64,000 nt of DNA from Cellulomonas taurus (GTDB taxonomy: Bacteria; Actinomycetota; Actinomycetes; Actinomycetales; Cellulomonadaceae): assembly GCF_012931845.1 (NCBI RefSeq), contig NZ_CP051884.1, positions 3,286,001-3,350,000 of the forward strand, written 5' to 3'. Below the pieces are notes generated by a model. That model ran no database searches, was not told the origin of the DNA, and saw only the letters and a list, made by a program, of their open reading frames with translations. Positions within the stretch are counted from its first letter, which is position 1, and every line of letters begins with the position of its first letter. Shown piece by piece: positions 33,929 through 42,990 of the stretch. A program made the translations under genes and the position numbers.

Positions 33929-35785
33929 TCAGTCCTCCGGTGTCTCGGTGAAGGTGAGAGCCGCCTGCACCAGGGCGAGGTGGCTCAGTGCCTGGGGCAG
34001 GTTGCCCAGGAAGTCTCCGGTCCGGGCGTCGATCATCTCCGGCCAGATGCCGACGTCGTTCGCCTGGGCCAGCAGGTCATCCATCCACTCCCGGGCCTCG
34101 TCCACCCGACCGACCAGTGCCATCGCCGCGACCCCCCAGAACGCGCAGGCGACGAAGCTGCCTTCCTCCTGCGGCATCCCGGTGTAACGGTGCAACAGCG
34201 GCCCGGTGCCCAGCTCGGTGCGCAGGGCGTCGATGGTGCGGCTCATCCGCTGCCCGGTGTCGAAGCCGCTGCGGGCGTGCAGCAGGATCGACGCGTCCAG
34301 GGCATCCGCGCCGGGGTACATCAGATAGGCGCCGCGCTCCTCCGACCAGCAGTGCTCACGCACCCAGTCGGCGATCCGCTCCGCCTCGGCCGCCCAGCGC
34401 TCGGCATTGCCGGGGATCTGCCCCTGTTCGGCCAGGTGCACGGCGCAGCGCAGTGCCTGCCAGCAGCCCAGCTTGGAGGTGGTGTAGTGCCGTTCCTCGG
34501 TCAGCTCCCACATCCCGGCGTCCGGGCGGTGCCAGGCGTCGGCTGCCTGGTCGGCGATCCCGGCCAGCAGTCGACCGGTGTCGGCGTCCAGCAGGTTCCC
34601 GGCGTCGACATACCCACGCACCACCGCGAGCAGGTCGCCGTAGATCCCCAGTTGCAGCTGCCCGTCGGCCCGGTTGCCGGTGAGCACCGGACCGATCCCG
34701 CGCCAGCCCGGTGCCAGCGCCTCCTCCTGGCCCTCCGGCAGTCGACCGTCGAGGGTGAAGAAGACCCGCATCCCGTGCTCGCGCAGGGTGCGCAGCACCC
34801 AGGCGGTGGCAGCGTGTACCTCTTCGCGCAGGCCGAAGCCGATCCACGCGTCCAGGGTGTAGGCCGCGTCCCGGACCCAGGCGTAGCGGTAGTCCCAGTT
34901 CTTGCCGCCGGCCAGCGACTCCGGCACCGAGGTGGTGGCGGCCGCGGCGATGGCGCCGGTCGGGGCGTGCAGCAGGAGCTTCAGGGTGAGGGCCGAGCGC
35001 TGCACCGCCTTGCCCCAGGGTCCGTCGTAGTGGAACTCCCGGGTCCAGGCACGCCAGTTGTCGGCGGTGCGGTCCAGGCCACGGTCGGCGTCGTCGGGAT
35101 CAGGCAGGAACACCGGTTCGCCCGCCGTCGCCGCCAGCACCAGGAGGTGCCGACTGGCCGGGGTGGCGGTGAAGCTGCCGGACACCGACTGCCCCTCCGG
35201 CACCACCGTCATGTCGCCGGCGGTCCGCACCCCGACAGTCACCCCGTCGTCGTGCAGCACCAGTCCGTGCACGGTGTCCTGGACCCAGGGCGACGCGGTG
35301 CCCAGCACGGTGCCGGGCCGGACCCGCCAGGCCATCGGCACCGTGCCGCGCAGCCCCTCGATCCGGCGCGCCAGCTCGCTCCACGGCAGTCGACCGGCGG
35401 TGCCGGTGTTCATCGCATCGGTGATCCGCACCTCGCCGTCGTCGGTGACGAAGGTGGTGGCCAGCACGTTGGTGCCGACCAGGTACTCCCGGCGCACCTG
35501 GAACGGCACGGTGGGAGCCAGTTCCACCTGGCCACCGTTCTCCGCGTCGACCAGGGCGGCGAACACCGGCGGGGTGTCCAGGTCCGGCAGCGGCAGCCAG
35601 TCGACCCGGCCGTCGTCGGCGACCAGCGCCACGGTGCGACCGTCACCGAGGGCGGCGTAGGTCCGCAGTGGCGCGTAGCCGTCGATCCGGGCACACGGTT
35701 CCCGCAGATCCTCGGAGGCCGCGTGCCCTGAGCCTTCGCGGGCGTGGTCGGCGTCGCCGTCCAGGTGTCCGAGGCCGTCCGTCAT
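33929..35785 (-). CDS. Glycoside hydrolase family 15 (glucoamylase/trehalase-like)
   Basis: 618 aa. The N-terminal beta-sandwich begins with the family-typical IDGYAPLRTYAALGDGRTVALV and DGRVDWLPLPDLDTPPVFAAL, followed by an (alpha/alpha)6-barrel with GGKNWDYRYAWVRDAAYTLDAW and RIADWVREHCWSEERGAYL. Such GH15 proteins cleave terminal alpha-glucosyl bonds; actinobacterial members include trehalases and dextranases. No signal peptide, so intracellular. ATG 35785 is used. Coupled downstream to an SDR gene. Confidence 0.9.
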   Translation of the reverse strand: MTDGLGHLDGDADHAREGSGHAASEDLREPCARIDGYAPLRTYAALGDGRTVALVADDGRVDWLPLPDLDTPPVFAALVDAENGGQVELAPTVPFQVRREYLVGTNVLATTFVTDDGEVRITDAMNTGTAGRLPWSELARRIEGLRGTVPMAWRVRPGTVLGTASPWVQDTVHGLVLHDDGVTVGVRTAGDMTVVPEGQSVSGSFTATPASRHLLVLAATAGEPVFLPDPDDADRGLDRTADNWRAWTREFHYDGPWGKAVQRSALTLKLLLHAPTGAIAAAATTSVPESLAGGKNWDYRYAWVRDAAYTLDAWIGFGLREEVHAATAWVLRTLREHGMRVFFTLDGRLPEGQEEALAPGWRGIGPVLTGNRADGQLQLGIYGDLLAVVRGYVDAGNLLDADTGRLLAGIADQAADAWHRPDAGMWELTEERHYTTSKLGCWQALRCAVHLAEQGQIPGNAERWAAEAERIADWVREHCWSEERGAYLMYPGADALDASILLHARSGFDTGQRMSRTIDALRTELGTGPLLHRYTGMPQEEGSFVACAFWGVAAMALVGRVDEAREWMDDLLAQANDVGIWPEMIDARTGDFLGNLPQALSHLALVQAALTFTETPED

Positions 35786-35866
35786 CGTCGTGCTGCCGTG
35801 TGCATCGGGCCATCGTCAGGGGACGACGGGTCGTCGGCAATCGGAACGGGCCGGGCCCGTCCGACG

Positions 35867-36934
35867 TCACAGTTCCGCGGGGTCCACCAGGAATCCGGCC
35901 ATGTCGGCGACCTCGCCACCGACGTCCGACTGCACCTCGCGAGCGATGGACCGCACCACCTGCGCCGCCCGGCCGCGGGCCACCCGGTGCGCGAAGGACG
36001 GTTGCTCGGCCTCCAGCTCCTCCAGTTCCGGCGGCTCCCAGGTGACCCGGTAGGCGACCACCTCGCCCTGGGTCCACTCCAGACCGTGCAGCACCAACGG
36101 CAGCTCGCCCTCGGTCTCGGCACGGACCGAGACAGCACCGTCCGCACCCAGATCGATCAGCACCCCGAAGCCCTCGGCGGCCGGCGGGTGCGCGACCATC
36201 CACGCGTCGAAGGCGTCCGCCTCGGCATGCAGGCGACGCCGTTCCTCCGGGTCCTCGACCCCGATCCCGGCGTCCGGTCGTTCCACCAGCACCTGACCGG
36301 TGTGCGTCACGGTGGGCAGCCGCTCGCCGGTGGTCACGGGGGCGTCGGCCCGGGCCTGCGGCGCCACCCGACGGGCGGCGGCCAGCACCACATGCGGCTC
36401 CACCCACCGGTCGCTGAGCACCGTCAGGTCCAGCGCGGCGTCCATCTCCGGCACCAGCACGGCGCCGGTGTCGGTGCGCACGGCACCGCCGAGCCGACGT
36501 GCCACATCCACCAGCCAGCGCAGCACCCGACCTTCCTCGCGGACCGGCTGCTGATCGCCGAAGGCCCGGCGCAACCCGTCCCGATCACCGCCGATGGCCG
36601 GGGTGGTCGCGCGTTCCCGGGGCACGTCCACCGGCCAGGCGGCGACGATGTCACCCGGCGCCCCGAGCCGGGCGGCCACCGCGGGCTCGACCCCGAACGG
36701 GCCGGTCAGGGTGGACAGCCGTCCGAGCCGGAGCACGCCGGGAGTGGGCTGGGCGGCCGAGTCGCGCCGACTCATCGGCACTCGGGGCGGGCGCTCCCAC
36801 CGCGCCGCCGCGAACCGACTGATCGCGAGCACCTCGACCTCCTCCGCCACCACTCCCTCCGGGAGCAGCAGCAGGTGGCGACCGGGCGCGGGCGGGTTCT
36901 CCGGCCAGCTGGTGAGCCGCGGCAGCGGGATCAC
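35867..36934 (-). CDS. Hypothetical protein downstream of dcd
   Basis: 355 aa, soluble, low in Cys. Contains PLPRLTSWPENPPAPGRHLLLLPEG at the start and a Trp/Glu-rich C-terminal part (LHGLEWTQGEVVAYRVTWEPPELEELE). Possibly two alpha/beta domains, none recognised. GTG 36934 begins four bases after the dcd stop, so it is co-transcribed with dCTP deaminase. Its relation to nucleotide metabolism is guilt by association only. Confidence 0.7.
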   Translation of the reverse strand: MIPLPRLTSWPENPPAPGRHLLLLPEGVVAEEVEVLAISRFAAARWERPPRVPMSRRDSAAQPTPGVLRLGRLSTLTGPFGVEPAVAARLGAPGDIVAAWPVDVPRERATTPAIGGDRDGLRRAFGDQQPVREEGRVLRWLVDVARRLGGAVRTDTGAVLVPEMDAALDLTVLSDRWVEPHVVLAAARRVAPQARADAPVTTGERLPTVTHTGQVLVERPDAGIGVEDPEERRRLHAEADAFDAWMVAHPPAAEGFGVLIDLGADGAVSVRAETEGELPLVLHGLEWTQGEVVAYRVTWEPPELEELEAEQPSFAHRVARGRAAQVVRSIAREVQSDVGGEVADMAGFLVDPAEL

Positions 36935-36938
36935 GCGC

Positions 36939-37514
36939 TCACACCTGGGTGCGGTGGAAGTTCTGCCAGGACCGGGAGGCGGTCGGGCCGCGCTGACCCT
37001 GGTACCGCGAGCCGGAGGCGCCGGAGCCGTAGGGCCGCTCGGCCGGGGAGCTGAGCCGGAAGAAGCACATCTGACCGATCTTCATGCCCGGCCACAGCGT
37101 GATCGGCAGCGTCGCCACGTTCGACAGCTCCAGGGTGACGTGGCCGCTGAACCCCGGGTCGATGAACCCGGCGGTGGAGTGCGTCAGCAGGCCGAGCCGA
37201 CCCAGCGACGACTTGCCCTCCAACCGGGCGGCGATGTCGTCCGGGAGGGTGACCTGCTCGTAGGTCGAACCGAGGACGAACTCCCCCGGGTGCAGCACGA
37301 ACGGCGCCTCCGGGTCGACCTCGACCATGCGGGTCAGGTCGGGCTGCTCGATCGACGGGTCGATCATCGCGTAGCGGTGGTTGTCGAACAGCCGGAAGAA
37401 CCGGTCCAGCCGCACGTCGACGCTGGACGGCTGCACCATCTCCGGCGTGGACGGGTCGAGGACCACCCGCCCGGACTGGAGTTCGGCACGGATATCGCGA
37501 TCGGAGAGCAGCAC
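36939..37514 (-). CDS. dcd: dCTP deaminase
   Basis: 191 aa, full length. The active-site stretch [33 protein letters not shown] is nearly textbook, including the catalytic Glu of TLEL and the substrate-binding SS..R; the N terminus [21 protein letters not shown] also fits. The enzyme makes dUTP (or dUMP in bifunctional forms) from dCTP for thymidylate synthesis. GTG 37514 is preceded by TACCGT at the leaderless spacing. Whether it also has dUTPase activity, as in mycobacteria, cannot be seen. Confidence 0.95.
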   Translation of the reverse strand: MLLSDRDIRAELQSGRVVLDPSTPEMVQPSSVDVRLDRFFRLFDNHRYAMIDPSIEQPDLTRMVEVDPEAPFVLHPGEFVLGSTYEQVTLPDDIAARLEGKSSLGRLGLLTHSTAGFIDPGFSGHVTLELSNVATLPITLWPGMKIGQMCFFRLSSPAERPYGSGASGSRYQGQRGPTASRSWQNFHRTQV

Positions 37515-37520
37515 GGGCCC

Positions 37521-37526
37521 ACGGTA
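37521..37526 (-). promoter_or_regulatory. -10 element of a leaderless dcd promoter
   Basis: TACCGT on the minus strand, six bases, then GTG 37514. Confidence 0.5.
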
Positions 37527-37587
37527 CCGGTCGCCCCCGCGCTCCCTCAGCCTCGGAGCGTCACTCCTCGGAGGTCGACGGGGCCCA

Positions 37588-37615
37588 TTGAAGCGGTTCG
37601 ACCGTGCAGTACGCT
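37588..37615 (+). promoter_or_regulatory. Promoter of the cellobiose phosphorylase gene
   Basis: TTGAAG (37588-37593), 16 bases, then TACGCT (37610-37615). Transcription would start near 37622, ten bases before the CelR-type operator. Confidence 0.55.
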
Positions 37616-37631
37616 GTCCGCCATGGGTGCG

Positions 37632-37645
37632 TGGGAGCGCTCCCG
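37632..37645. promoter_or_regulatory. CelR-type (LacI-family) operator
   Basis: TGGGAGCGCTCCCG matches 13 of 14 bases of the CelR operator TGGGAGCGCTCCCA known from Thermobifida and other cellulolytic actinobacteria, where cellobiose releases the repressor. It lies 37 bases before the ATG of cellobiose phosphorylase and just downstream of the promoter, so binding would block elongation or initiation. Confidence 0.85.
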
Positions 37646-37681
37646 CACAGCAGTCAGCACACCACTCCGGAAGGCGCAACG

Positions 37682-40156
37682 ATGCGGTTCGGCCACTTCG
37701 ACGACGAGGCACGCGAGTACGTCATCACGACGCCGCACACCCCGTATCCCTGGATCAACTACCTGGGTTCGCAGGAGTTCTTCTCGCTGATCTCGCACAC
37801 CGCGGGCGGCTACTCCTTCTACCGCGACGCGAAGATGCGCCGCCTGACCCGGTACCGCTACAACAACATCCCCGCCGACGACGGCGGCCGGTACTTCTAC
37901 GTCAACGACGGCGGCGACGTGTGGACCCCGGGCTGGCTGCCGGTCAAGGCGGAGCTGGACCACTTCGAGGCGCGGCACGGGCTGGGCTACACCCGGATCA
38001 CCGGTGCCCGCGGCGGCCTGACCGTCGACACGCTGTTCTTCGTCCCGGTGGAGGAGAACGCGGAGATCCAGCAGGTCACCCTCACCAACGACTCCACCGA
38101 GTCCAAGACCGTGCAGCTGTTCTCCTTCGCCGAGTTCTGCCTGTGGAACGCCCAGGACGACCAGACCAACTACCAGCGCAACCTGTCGCTGGCCGAGGTC
38201 GAGGTCGAGCTGGACGGCCCGCACGGGTCGGCGATCTACCACAAGACCGAGTACCGCGAGCGCCGCGACCACTACGCCGTCTACGCCGTGAACACCCGCG
38301 CCACCGGCTTCGACACCGACCGGGACAGCTTCGTCGGACCGTGGAACAGCCTCGGCGAGGCAGCCGTGCCGCGCGCGGGCAAGGCCACCGACTCGGTCGC
38401 CTCCGGCTGGTACCCGATCGGCTCGCACCAGGTCGAGGTCACGCTGGCACCGGGCGAGTCCCGGTCGCTGACCTACGTGCTCGGCTACCTGGAGAACGAC
38501 CACGAGACCAAGTGGGCGCCGGGCAGCGACATGCAGCTGATCAACCGCGACCCCGCGCACGAGCTGCTGGCCCGCTACGCCACGACCGAGCAGACCGAGG
38601 CCGCCTTCGAGCGGCTGCGCACCTACTGGGCCGACCTGCTGGGCAGCTACACGGTCAGCTCCGGCGACGAGAAGCTGGACCGGATGGTCAACATCTGGAA
38701 CCAGTACCAGTGCATGGTCACCTTCAACATGTCCCGGTCGGCGTCCTACTTCGAGACCGGCATCGGCCGCGGCATGGGCTTCCGCGACTCGAACCAGGAC
38801 CTGCTCGGCTTCGTGCACCTGGTGCCGGAGCGGGCACGGGAGCGGATCATCGACATCGCCTCCACCCAGTTCCCGGACGGGTCGGCGTACCACCAGTACC
38901 AGCCGCTGACCAAGCGCGGGAACAACGACATCGGCTCCGGCTTCAACGACGACCCGCTGTGGCTGATCCTGGGTGTGGCGGCGTACATCAAGGAGACCGG
39001 CGACTGGGCGATCCTGGACGAGCAGGTGCCCTTCGACAACGAGCCCGGCTCCGAGGTCCCGCTGTTCGAGCACCTGACCCGGTCCTTCGACTTCACCGTC
39101 CAGCACCGCGGGCCGCACGGGCTGCCGCTGATCGGCCGGGCCGACTGGAACGACTGCCTGAACCTGAACTGCTTCAGCACCACCCCGGGCGAGTCCTTCC
39201 AGACCACGGAGAACCAGTCCGGCGGCGTGGCCGAGTCGGTGTTCATCGCCGCGATGTTCGCCGCGATCGGCCCGGAGTACGCCGAGCTGGCCGAGCGCCG
39301 GGGCCTGACCGAGGTCGCCGCCGCCGCCCGCACCGCCGTCGAGGAGATGCGGGAAGCGGTGCTGGCCCACGGCTGGGACGGCGAGTGGTTCCTGCGCGCC
39401 TACGACTTCTTCGGCAACCCGATCGGCACCGACGCCAAGCCGGAGGGCAAGATCTGGATCGAGCCGCAGGGCTTCGCGGTGATGGGCGGCATCGGCGTCA
39501 ACCCGGAGAACACCGCTGACCCGGCCTCGCCGGCGGTCCGCGCGCTGAACTCGGTGAACACCCACCTGGCCACCGACCACGGCATGGTGCTGCAGCACCC
39601 GGCGTACACCAGCTACCAGATCGAACTCGGTGAGGTGTCCACCTACCCGCCGGGCTACAAGGAGAACGGTGGCATCTTCTGCCACAACAACCCCTGGGTC
39701 ATCATCGGGGAGACCGTGGTCGGCAACGGTGCGCGTGCCTTCGACTACTACAAGCGGATCACCCCGGCCTACCGCGAGGACATCTCCGAGGTGCACCGGC
39801 TGGAGCCCTACGTCTACGCGCAGATGATCGCCGGCAAGGAGGCGGTCCGGCACGGCGAGGCGAAGAACTCCTGGCTCACCGGCACCGCCGCCTGGAACTT
39901 CGTCGCGGTCAGCCAGTACCTGCTCGGCGTGCGCCCCGACTACGACGGCCTGGTGGTCGACCCGCAGATCGGCCCGGACGTGCCCTCGTTCACCGTCACC
40001 CGGACGATCCGGGGCGCCCGGTACGAGATCGCCGTGACCAACTCGGGTGCCGCGGGTGCCCGGGCGGCGATCACGGTAAACGGCGCGGCCATCGACGGCC
40101 GCACGGTGCCCTACGCGGCGGCGGGCAGCACGGTGCGGGTCGCGGTCACCGTCTGA
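37682..40156 (+). CDS. Cellobiose phosphorylase (GH94)
   Basis: 824 aa, close to the ~822 aa of characterised Cellulomonas enzymes. N-terminal [32 protein letters not shown] is typical of GH94, as are [21 protein letters not shown] (catalytic Asp in the FRDSNQD motif), [12 protein letters not shown] and [12 protein letters not shown]. The enzyme splits cellobiose with phosphate into glucose-1-phosphate and glucose in the cytoplasm, saving ATP. ATG 37682 has GGAAGG eight bases upstream. Control by a CelR-type repressor is indicated by the operator 37 bp upstream. It stands alone in its operon and ends at a hairpin. Confidence 0.95.
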   Translation: MRFGHFDDEAREYVITTPHTPYPWINYLGSQEFFSLISHTAGGYSFYRDAKMRRLTRYRYNNIPADDGGRYFYVNDGGDVWTPGWLPVKAELDHFEARHGLGYTRITGARGGLTVDTLFFVPVEENAEIQQVTLTNDSTESKTVQLFSFAEFCLWNAQDDQTNYQRNLSLAEVEVELDGPHGSAIYHKTEYRERRDHYAVYAVNTRATGFDTDRDSFVGPWNSLGEAAVPRAGKATDSVASGWYPIGSHQVEVTLAPGESRSLTYVLGYLENDHETKWAPGSDMQLINRDPAHELLARYATTEQTEAAFERLRTYWADLLGSYTVSSGDEKLDRMVNIWNQYQCMVTFNMSRSASYFETGIGRGMGFRDSNQDLLGFVHLVPERARERIIDIASTQFPDGSAYHQYQPLTKRGNNDIGSGFNDDPLWLILGVAAYIKETGDWAILDEQVPFDNEPGSEVPLFEHLTRSFDFTVQHRGPHGLPLIGRADWNDCLNLNCFSTTPGESFQTTENQSGGVAESVFIAAMFAAIGPEYAELAERRGLTEVAAAARTAVEEMREAVLAHGWDGEWFLRAYDFFGNPIGTDAKPEGKIWIEPQGFAVMGGIGVNPENTADPASPAVRALNSVNTHLATDHGMVLQHPAYTSYQIELGEVSTYPPGYKENGGIFCHNNPWVIIGETVVGNGARAFDYYKRITPAYREDISEVHRLEPYVYAQMIAGKEAVRHGEAKNSWLTGTAAWNFVAVSQYLLGVRPDYDGLVVDPQIGPDVPSFTVTRTIRGARYEIAVTNSGAAGARAAITVNGAAIDGRTVPYAAAGSTVRVAVTV

Positions 40157-40179
40157 CGACGCAGCACGACGCACGGCGC

Positions 40180-40207
40180 GAGCGCCTCGGGGATTCCCGG
40201 GGCGCTC
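40180..40207 (+). terminator. Terminator after cellobiose phosphorylase
   Basis: GAGCGCCTCGGG, loop GATT, then CCCGGGGCGCTC: a 12-bp stem with a single G-U pair, 23 bases after the stop. It also lies before the convergent hypothetical gene. Confidence 0.7.
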
Positions 40208-40215
40208 GTGTCGTC

Positions 40216-40620
40216 CTAGCGCTCCCCGGCGCGCGTGGCCGTGGCCCAGAGCGCCTCGAACCCGTCCCGGGTGATGGTCCGCTGGAACTCGTCGTCGACC
40301 AGGTCCTCCACCGCCATCGGCTGGTCGGACAGCCCACCCCGGTCGTCGACCATCGCCTCGAACCACGCGTACCGGCGCGCGTCGGCTCCCTCTCCGTCGA
40401 CCTGCCGGATCGGCCAGAACTCGCCGCCGGGGCCGGGTGCGACCTCCCACGCCTGCGACGTCCCGGACAGCTCCGGGCCGATCGCCAGGTAGCGCCGGTC
40501 GGCCCGCACCGCCACGGAGCGCAAGGCCGTCGCCGCCCGCACGAGGGCCGCACGGGCGTCGTCGTCCAGCAGCACCCGGTCCGGGTCCACCGACGCGGCG
40601 GTCGGCTCGAACCTGGTCAT
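40216..40620 (-). CDS. Hypothetical protein
   Basis: 134 aa, soluble, acidic. Contains ALRSVAVRADRRYLAIGPEL and WPIRQVDGEGADARRYAWFEAMVDDRGG; no membrane segment and no Cys. The ATG at 40620 has GGGGAG a few bases upstream. I recognise no family. It converges on the GH94 terminator and is divergent from the tRNA-Gly gene. Confidence 0.7.
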   Translation of the reverse strand: MTRFEPTAASVDPDRVLLDDDARAALVRAATALRSVAVRADRRYLAIGPELSGTSQAWEVAPGPGGEFWPIRQVDGEGADARRYAWFEAMVDDRGGLSDQPMAVEDLVDDEFQRTITRDGFEALWATATRAGER

Positions 40621-40699
40621 CCCACTCCCCCGCCGACGGTGCTCCCACTCGCTCCGCGAACCCGTTACACTGGTCGGACGCGCCCAGCAGGGCGCTCGT

Positions 40700-40770
40700 G
40701 CGGATGTAGTTCAATGGTAGAACTTCAGCTTCCCAAGCTGATAGCGCGGGTTCGATTCCCGTCATCCGCT
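40700..40770 (+). tRNA. tRNA-Gly (CCC anticodon)
   Basis: A full cloverleaf folds: acceptor GCGGATG/CATCCGC, D arm GTTC..GAAC, anticodon stem TCAGC/GCTGA with loop TTCCCAA giving anticodon CCC, T arm GCGGG/CCCGT with loop TTCGATT. The discriminator is T and CCA is not encoded. It reads the GGG codon. No integrase or duplicated tRNA end is visible beside it. Confidence 0.96.
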
Positions 40771-40774
40771 CCGC

Positions 40775-40807
40775 CGAAGGCCCGGACCCCCACGGTCCGG
40801 GCCTTCG
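40775..40807 (+). terminator. Terminator of the tRNA-Gly gene
   Basis: CGAAGGCCCGGACC, loop of five bases, then its exact complement GGTCCGGGCCTTCG: a 14-bp perfect stem beginning five bases after the tRNA, followed by TCGT. Confidence 0.8.
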
Positions 40808-40903
40808 TCGTGCTGCCGCCGCGGTGACGAGCCCCCGCCGTCGACGCCTGCCGCGTGACACTTTGTGCCTGAGTTCACGAACTTGGGACCATCGACCCCT
40901 CCT

Positions 40904-40924
40904 GACCACATGGTCGGTAACCGA
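40904..40924. promoter_or_regulatory. Two overlapping small palindromes upstream of the OYE-type gene
   Basis: GACCACATGGTC (40904-40915) has 5-bp arms, and TCGGTAACCGA (40914-40924) has 5-bp arms around one base. They lie about 75-95 bp upstream of ATG 40998 and could bind a dimeric regulator. No regulator gene is adjacent. Confidence 0.35.
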
Positions 40925-40997
40925 CGATTTAAGTGATCCGTCAGGGATTCGGCGCTTCATCCCCCCGGTCGCGCCGCCGCACCACAGAGGACTCGCC

Positions 40998-42929
40998 ATG
41001 ACCACCACCTTCGACCACGTCCTGAGCCCCGGCAGGATCGGCGGCCTGGAGCTGCCGAACCGGATCGCCCTGGCCCCGATGGGCACCGAGATGGGCACCC
41101 ACGAGGGCCTGATCACCGAGCGCGAGATCGCGTACTACACCGAGCGCGCCAAGGGTGGCACCGGGCTGGTGATGACCGGCATCTCCGCCGTCTCGCAGGA
41201 CTACGAGGTGATCAACCCCGGTCTCTGCCGGGTGGACACCGACGACTGCCTGCCGGGCCTCACCGCGCTGGCCGCCTCGATCCACGCCGTCGGCGGGAAG
41301 ATCAGCCTCCAGCTCACCGCCGGGCTCGGCCGCAACATCAACAACGTCGACCCGGAGCGGCTGCCGATCTCCGCCTCGGACAACCCGCACTACGCCCGGC
41401 CCGACGTGCTGTGCCGCCCGCTGGAGGTCGAGGAGATCCGGGTGATCGTGCAGCGGCACGCCGAGGCGGCGGCGCGGGCGCTGGCGGCCGGGATCGACGC
41501 GATCGACATCCACGGGCACACCGGTTACCTGGTCGACCAGTTCATGTCCCCGGTGTGGAACCGGCGCACCGACGAGTACGGCGGCTCCACGGAGAACCGC
41601 TGCCGGTTCGCGGTCGAGATCATCCAGGCGATCAAGTCCGCCGCACCCGGACTGCCGGTCAGCTTCCGACTGTCGGTGGACCACCGGTTCGAGGGCGGGC
41701 GCACCGTCACCGAGTCGCAGCGGATCGCTCAGGTGTTGGAGGCGGCCGGGCTGGACCTGCTGATCGCCGACGACGGTTCCTACGAGGCGATGGACTACGT
41801 CTTCCCGCCGTACTACCTCGGCGACGCGTGCATGGCCCCGGCCGCGAAGGCGATGAAGGAGGTGCTGTCGATCCCGGTGATGGCGGTCGGCAACCTCACC
41901 CCGGAGAACGCCGAGGCCGTGATCGCCGCCGGTGAGGCCGACTTCGCCGGGATCGGTCGCGGGCTGATCGCCGACCCGGAGTGGGCGAACAAGCTGCGGG
42001 CGGGTCGTCGCGGCGACCTGCGGCCTTGCATCCGGTGCAACGCGATGTGCGTCGGGCACGCGTTCTTCGCCGAGGCGCTGGGCTGCGCGGTGAACCCGCA
42101 GGTCGGCTTCGAGCGCGAGCGGGTGCTGACCCTCAGTCGACGCCCGCAGCACGTCGTCGTGATCGGCGGCGGACCGGGCGGGCTGGAGGCTGCGCGGGTC
42201 GCGGCCCAGCGCGGGCACACCGTCGACCTGTACGAGAAGGGCAGCAACCTCGGCGGCGTGCTCTGGCCCGCCGCCACCCCCGAGTTCAAGAAGGAGCTGC
42301 GCGGGATGGTCGGCTGGTGGGAGCGGCAGTTCACCGACCTGCCGGTCACCGTGCACCTGAACGCCGAGGTCACCGCCGACTCCCCGGTCCTCGCGGACGC
42401 GGACGCGATCATCGTCGCGACCGGCTCGCTGCCGATCGTGCCGCGCGGCATTCCCGGGATCGATGGCCGGAACGTGGTCGAGGTGCTCGACTTCCACCTG
42501 GGGACGCCGGTCGGTCGCCGGGTGGTGGTCGCCGGTGGCGGGCTGTCCGGCGCCGACTCGGCCCTGGAACTCGCCCAGGCCGGTCACGAGGTGACGATCG
42601 TGGAGATGGCGGACGAGATCGCCAAGGACATGATCGTGATCAACCGGATCACCCTGCTCCGCCAGCTCGCCCAGCACGGGGTGCGCATCCTCACCGGGCA
42701 CACCGTCACGGCCGTCGACGACACCGGGCTGACCGCCACCGACCCGGAGGGTCGCCCGGTGCACGTCGAGGCGGACACCGTGTTGTCGGCCTTCGGGGTG
42801 CGGCCCAACACCGCGCTGCCCGAGGCGCTGGCCGGCCGCCCGCACGTGATCCCGGTCGGCGACTGCGTGCGCCCGGCCAAGGTCGGCGAGGCGATCAACG
42901 CCGGGTTCATGGCGGCCTTCGCGCTGTGA
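40998..42929 (+). CDS. NADH:flavin oxidoreductase / 2,4-dienoyl-CoA reductase-like Fe-S flavoenzyme
   Basis: 643 aa, with the FadH-like architecture: an N-terminal TIM-barrel OYE domain (~1-350; LPNRIALAPMGTEMG, GHTGYLVDQFMSPVWNRRTDEYGG), a 4Fe-4S motif CIRCNAMC..GCAVNP, and a C-terminal FAD/NAD(P) domain (VVIGGGPGGLEAARVA; GDCVRPAKVGEAI). Members reduce unsaturated acyl-CoAs, enones or bile-acid-type substrates using FMN, FAD and a Fe-S cluster. ATG 40998 has AGAGG upstream. The physiological substrate is not evident; upstream palindromes suggest regulated expression. Confidence 0.92.
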   Translation: MTTTFDHVLSPGRIGGLELPNRIALAPMGTEMGTHEGLITEREIAYYTERAKGGTGLVMTGISAVSQDYEVINPGLCRVDTDDCLPGLTALAASIHAVGGKISLQLTAGLGRNINNVDPERLPISASDNPHYARPDVLCRPLEVEEIRVIVQRHAEAAARALAAGIDAIDIHGHTGYLVDQFMSPVWNRRTDEYGGSTENRCRFAVEIIQAIKSAAPGLPVSFRLSVDHRFEGGRTVTESQRIAQVLEAAGLDLLIADDGSYEAMDYVFPPYYLGDACMAPAAKAMKEVLSIPVMAVGNLTPENAEAVIAAGEADFAGIGRGLIADPEWANKLRAGRRGDLRPCIRCNAMCVGHAFFAEALGCAVNPQVGFERERVLTLSRRPQHVVVIGGGPGGLEAARVAAQRGHTVDLYEKGSNLGGVLWPAATPEFKKELRGMVGWWERQFTDLPVTVHLNAEVTADSPVLADADAIIVATGSLPIVPRGIPGIDGRNVVEVLDFHLGTPVGRRVVVAGGGLSGADSALELAQAGHEVTIVEMADEIAKDMIVINRITLLRQLAQHGVRILTGHTVTAVDDTGLTATDPEGRPVHVEADTVLSAFGVRPNTALPEALAGRPHVIPVGDCVRPAKVGEAINAGFMAAFAL

Positions 42930-42937
42930 CCCGACCA

Positions 42938-42967
42938 CCCGCACGCCCCGGCAGCGGGGCGTGCGGG
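42938..42967 (+). terminator. Terminator after the OYE-type gene
   Basis: A perfect 13-bp stem (CCCGCACGCCCCG and complement) with loop GCAG, beginning nine bases after the stop and ending before the -10 of the next gene. Confidence 0.8.
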
Positions 42968-42977
42968 TGCCCACTCG

Positions 42978-42983
42978 TAGCAT
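42978..42983 (+). promoter_or_regulatory. -10 element of a leaderless promoter (DUF4031-HD gene)
   Basis: TAGCAT, seven bases, then GTG 42991. The terminator of the previous gene ends ten bases upstream. Confidence 0.5.
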
Positions 42984-42990
42984 CGACCCC

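Noticed and set aside
40700-40770. tRNA-Gly as a prophage or island attachment site
   Set aside because: No integrase and no repeated 3' tRNA end were found in the flanking sequence.
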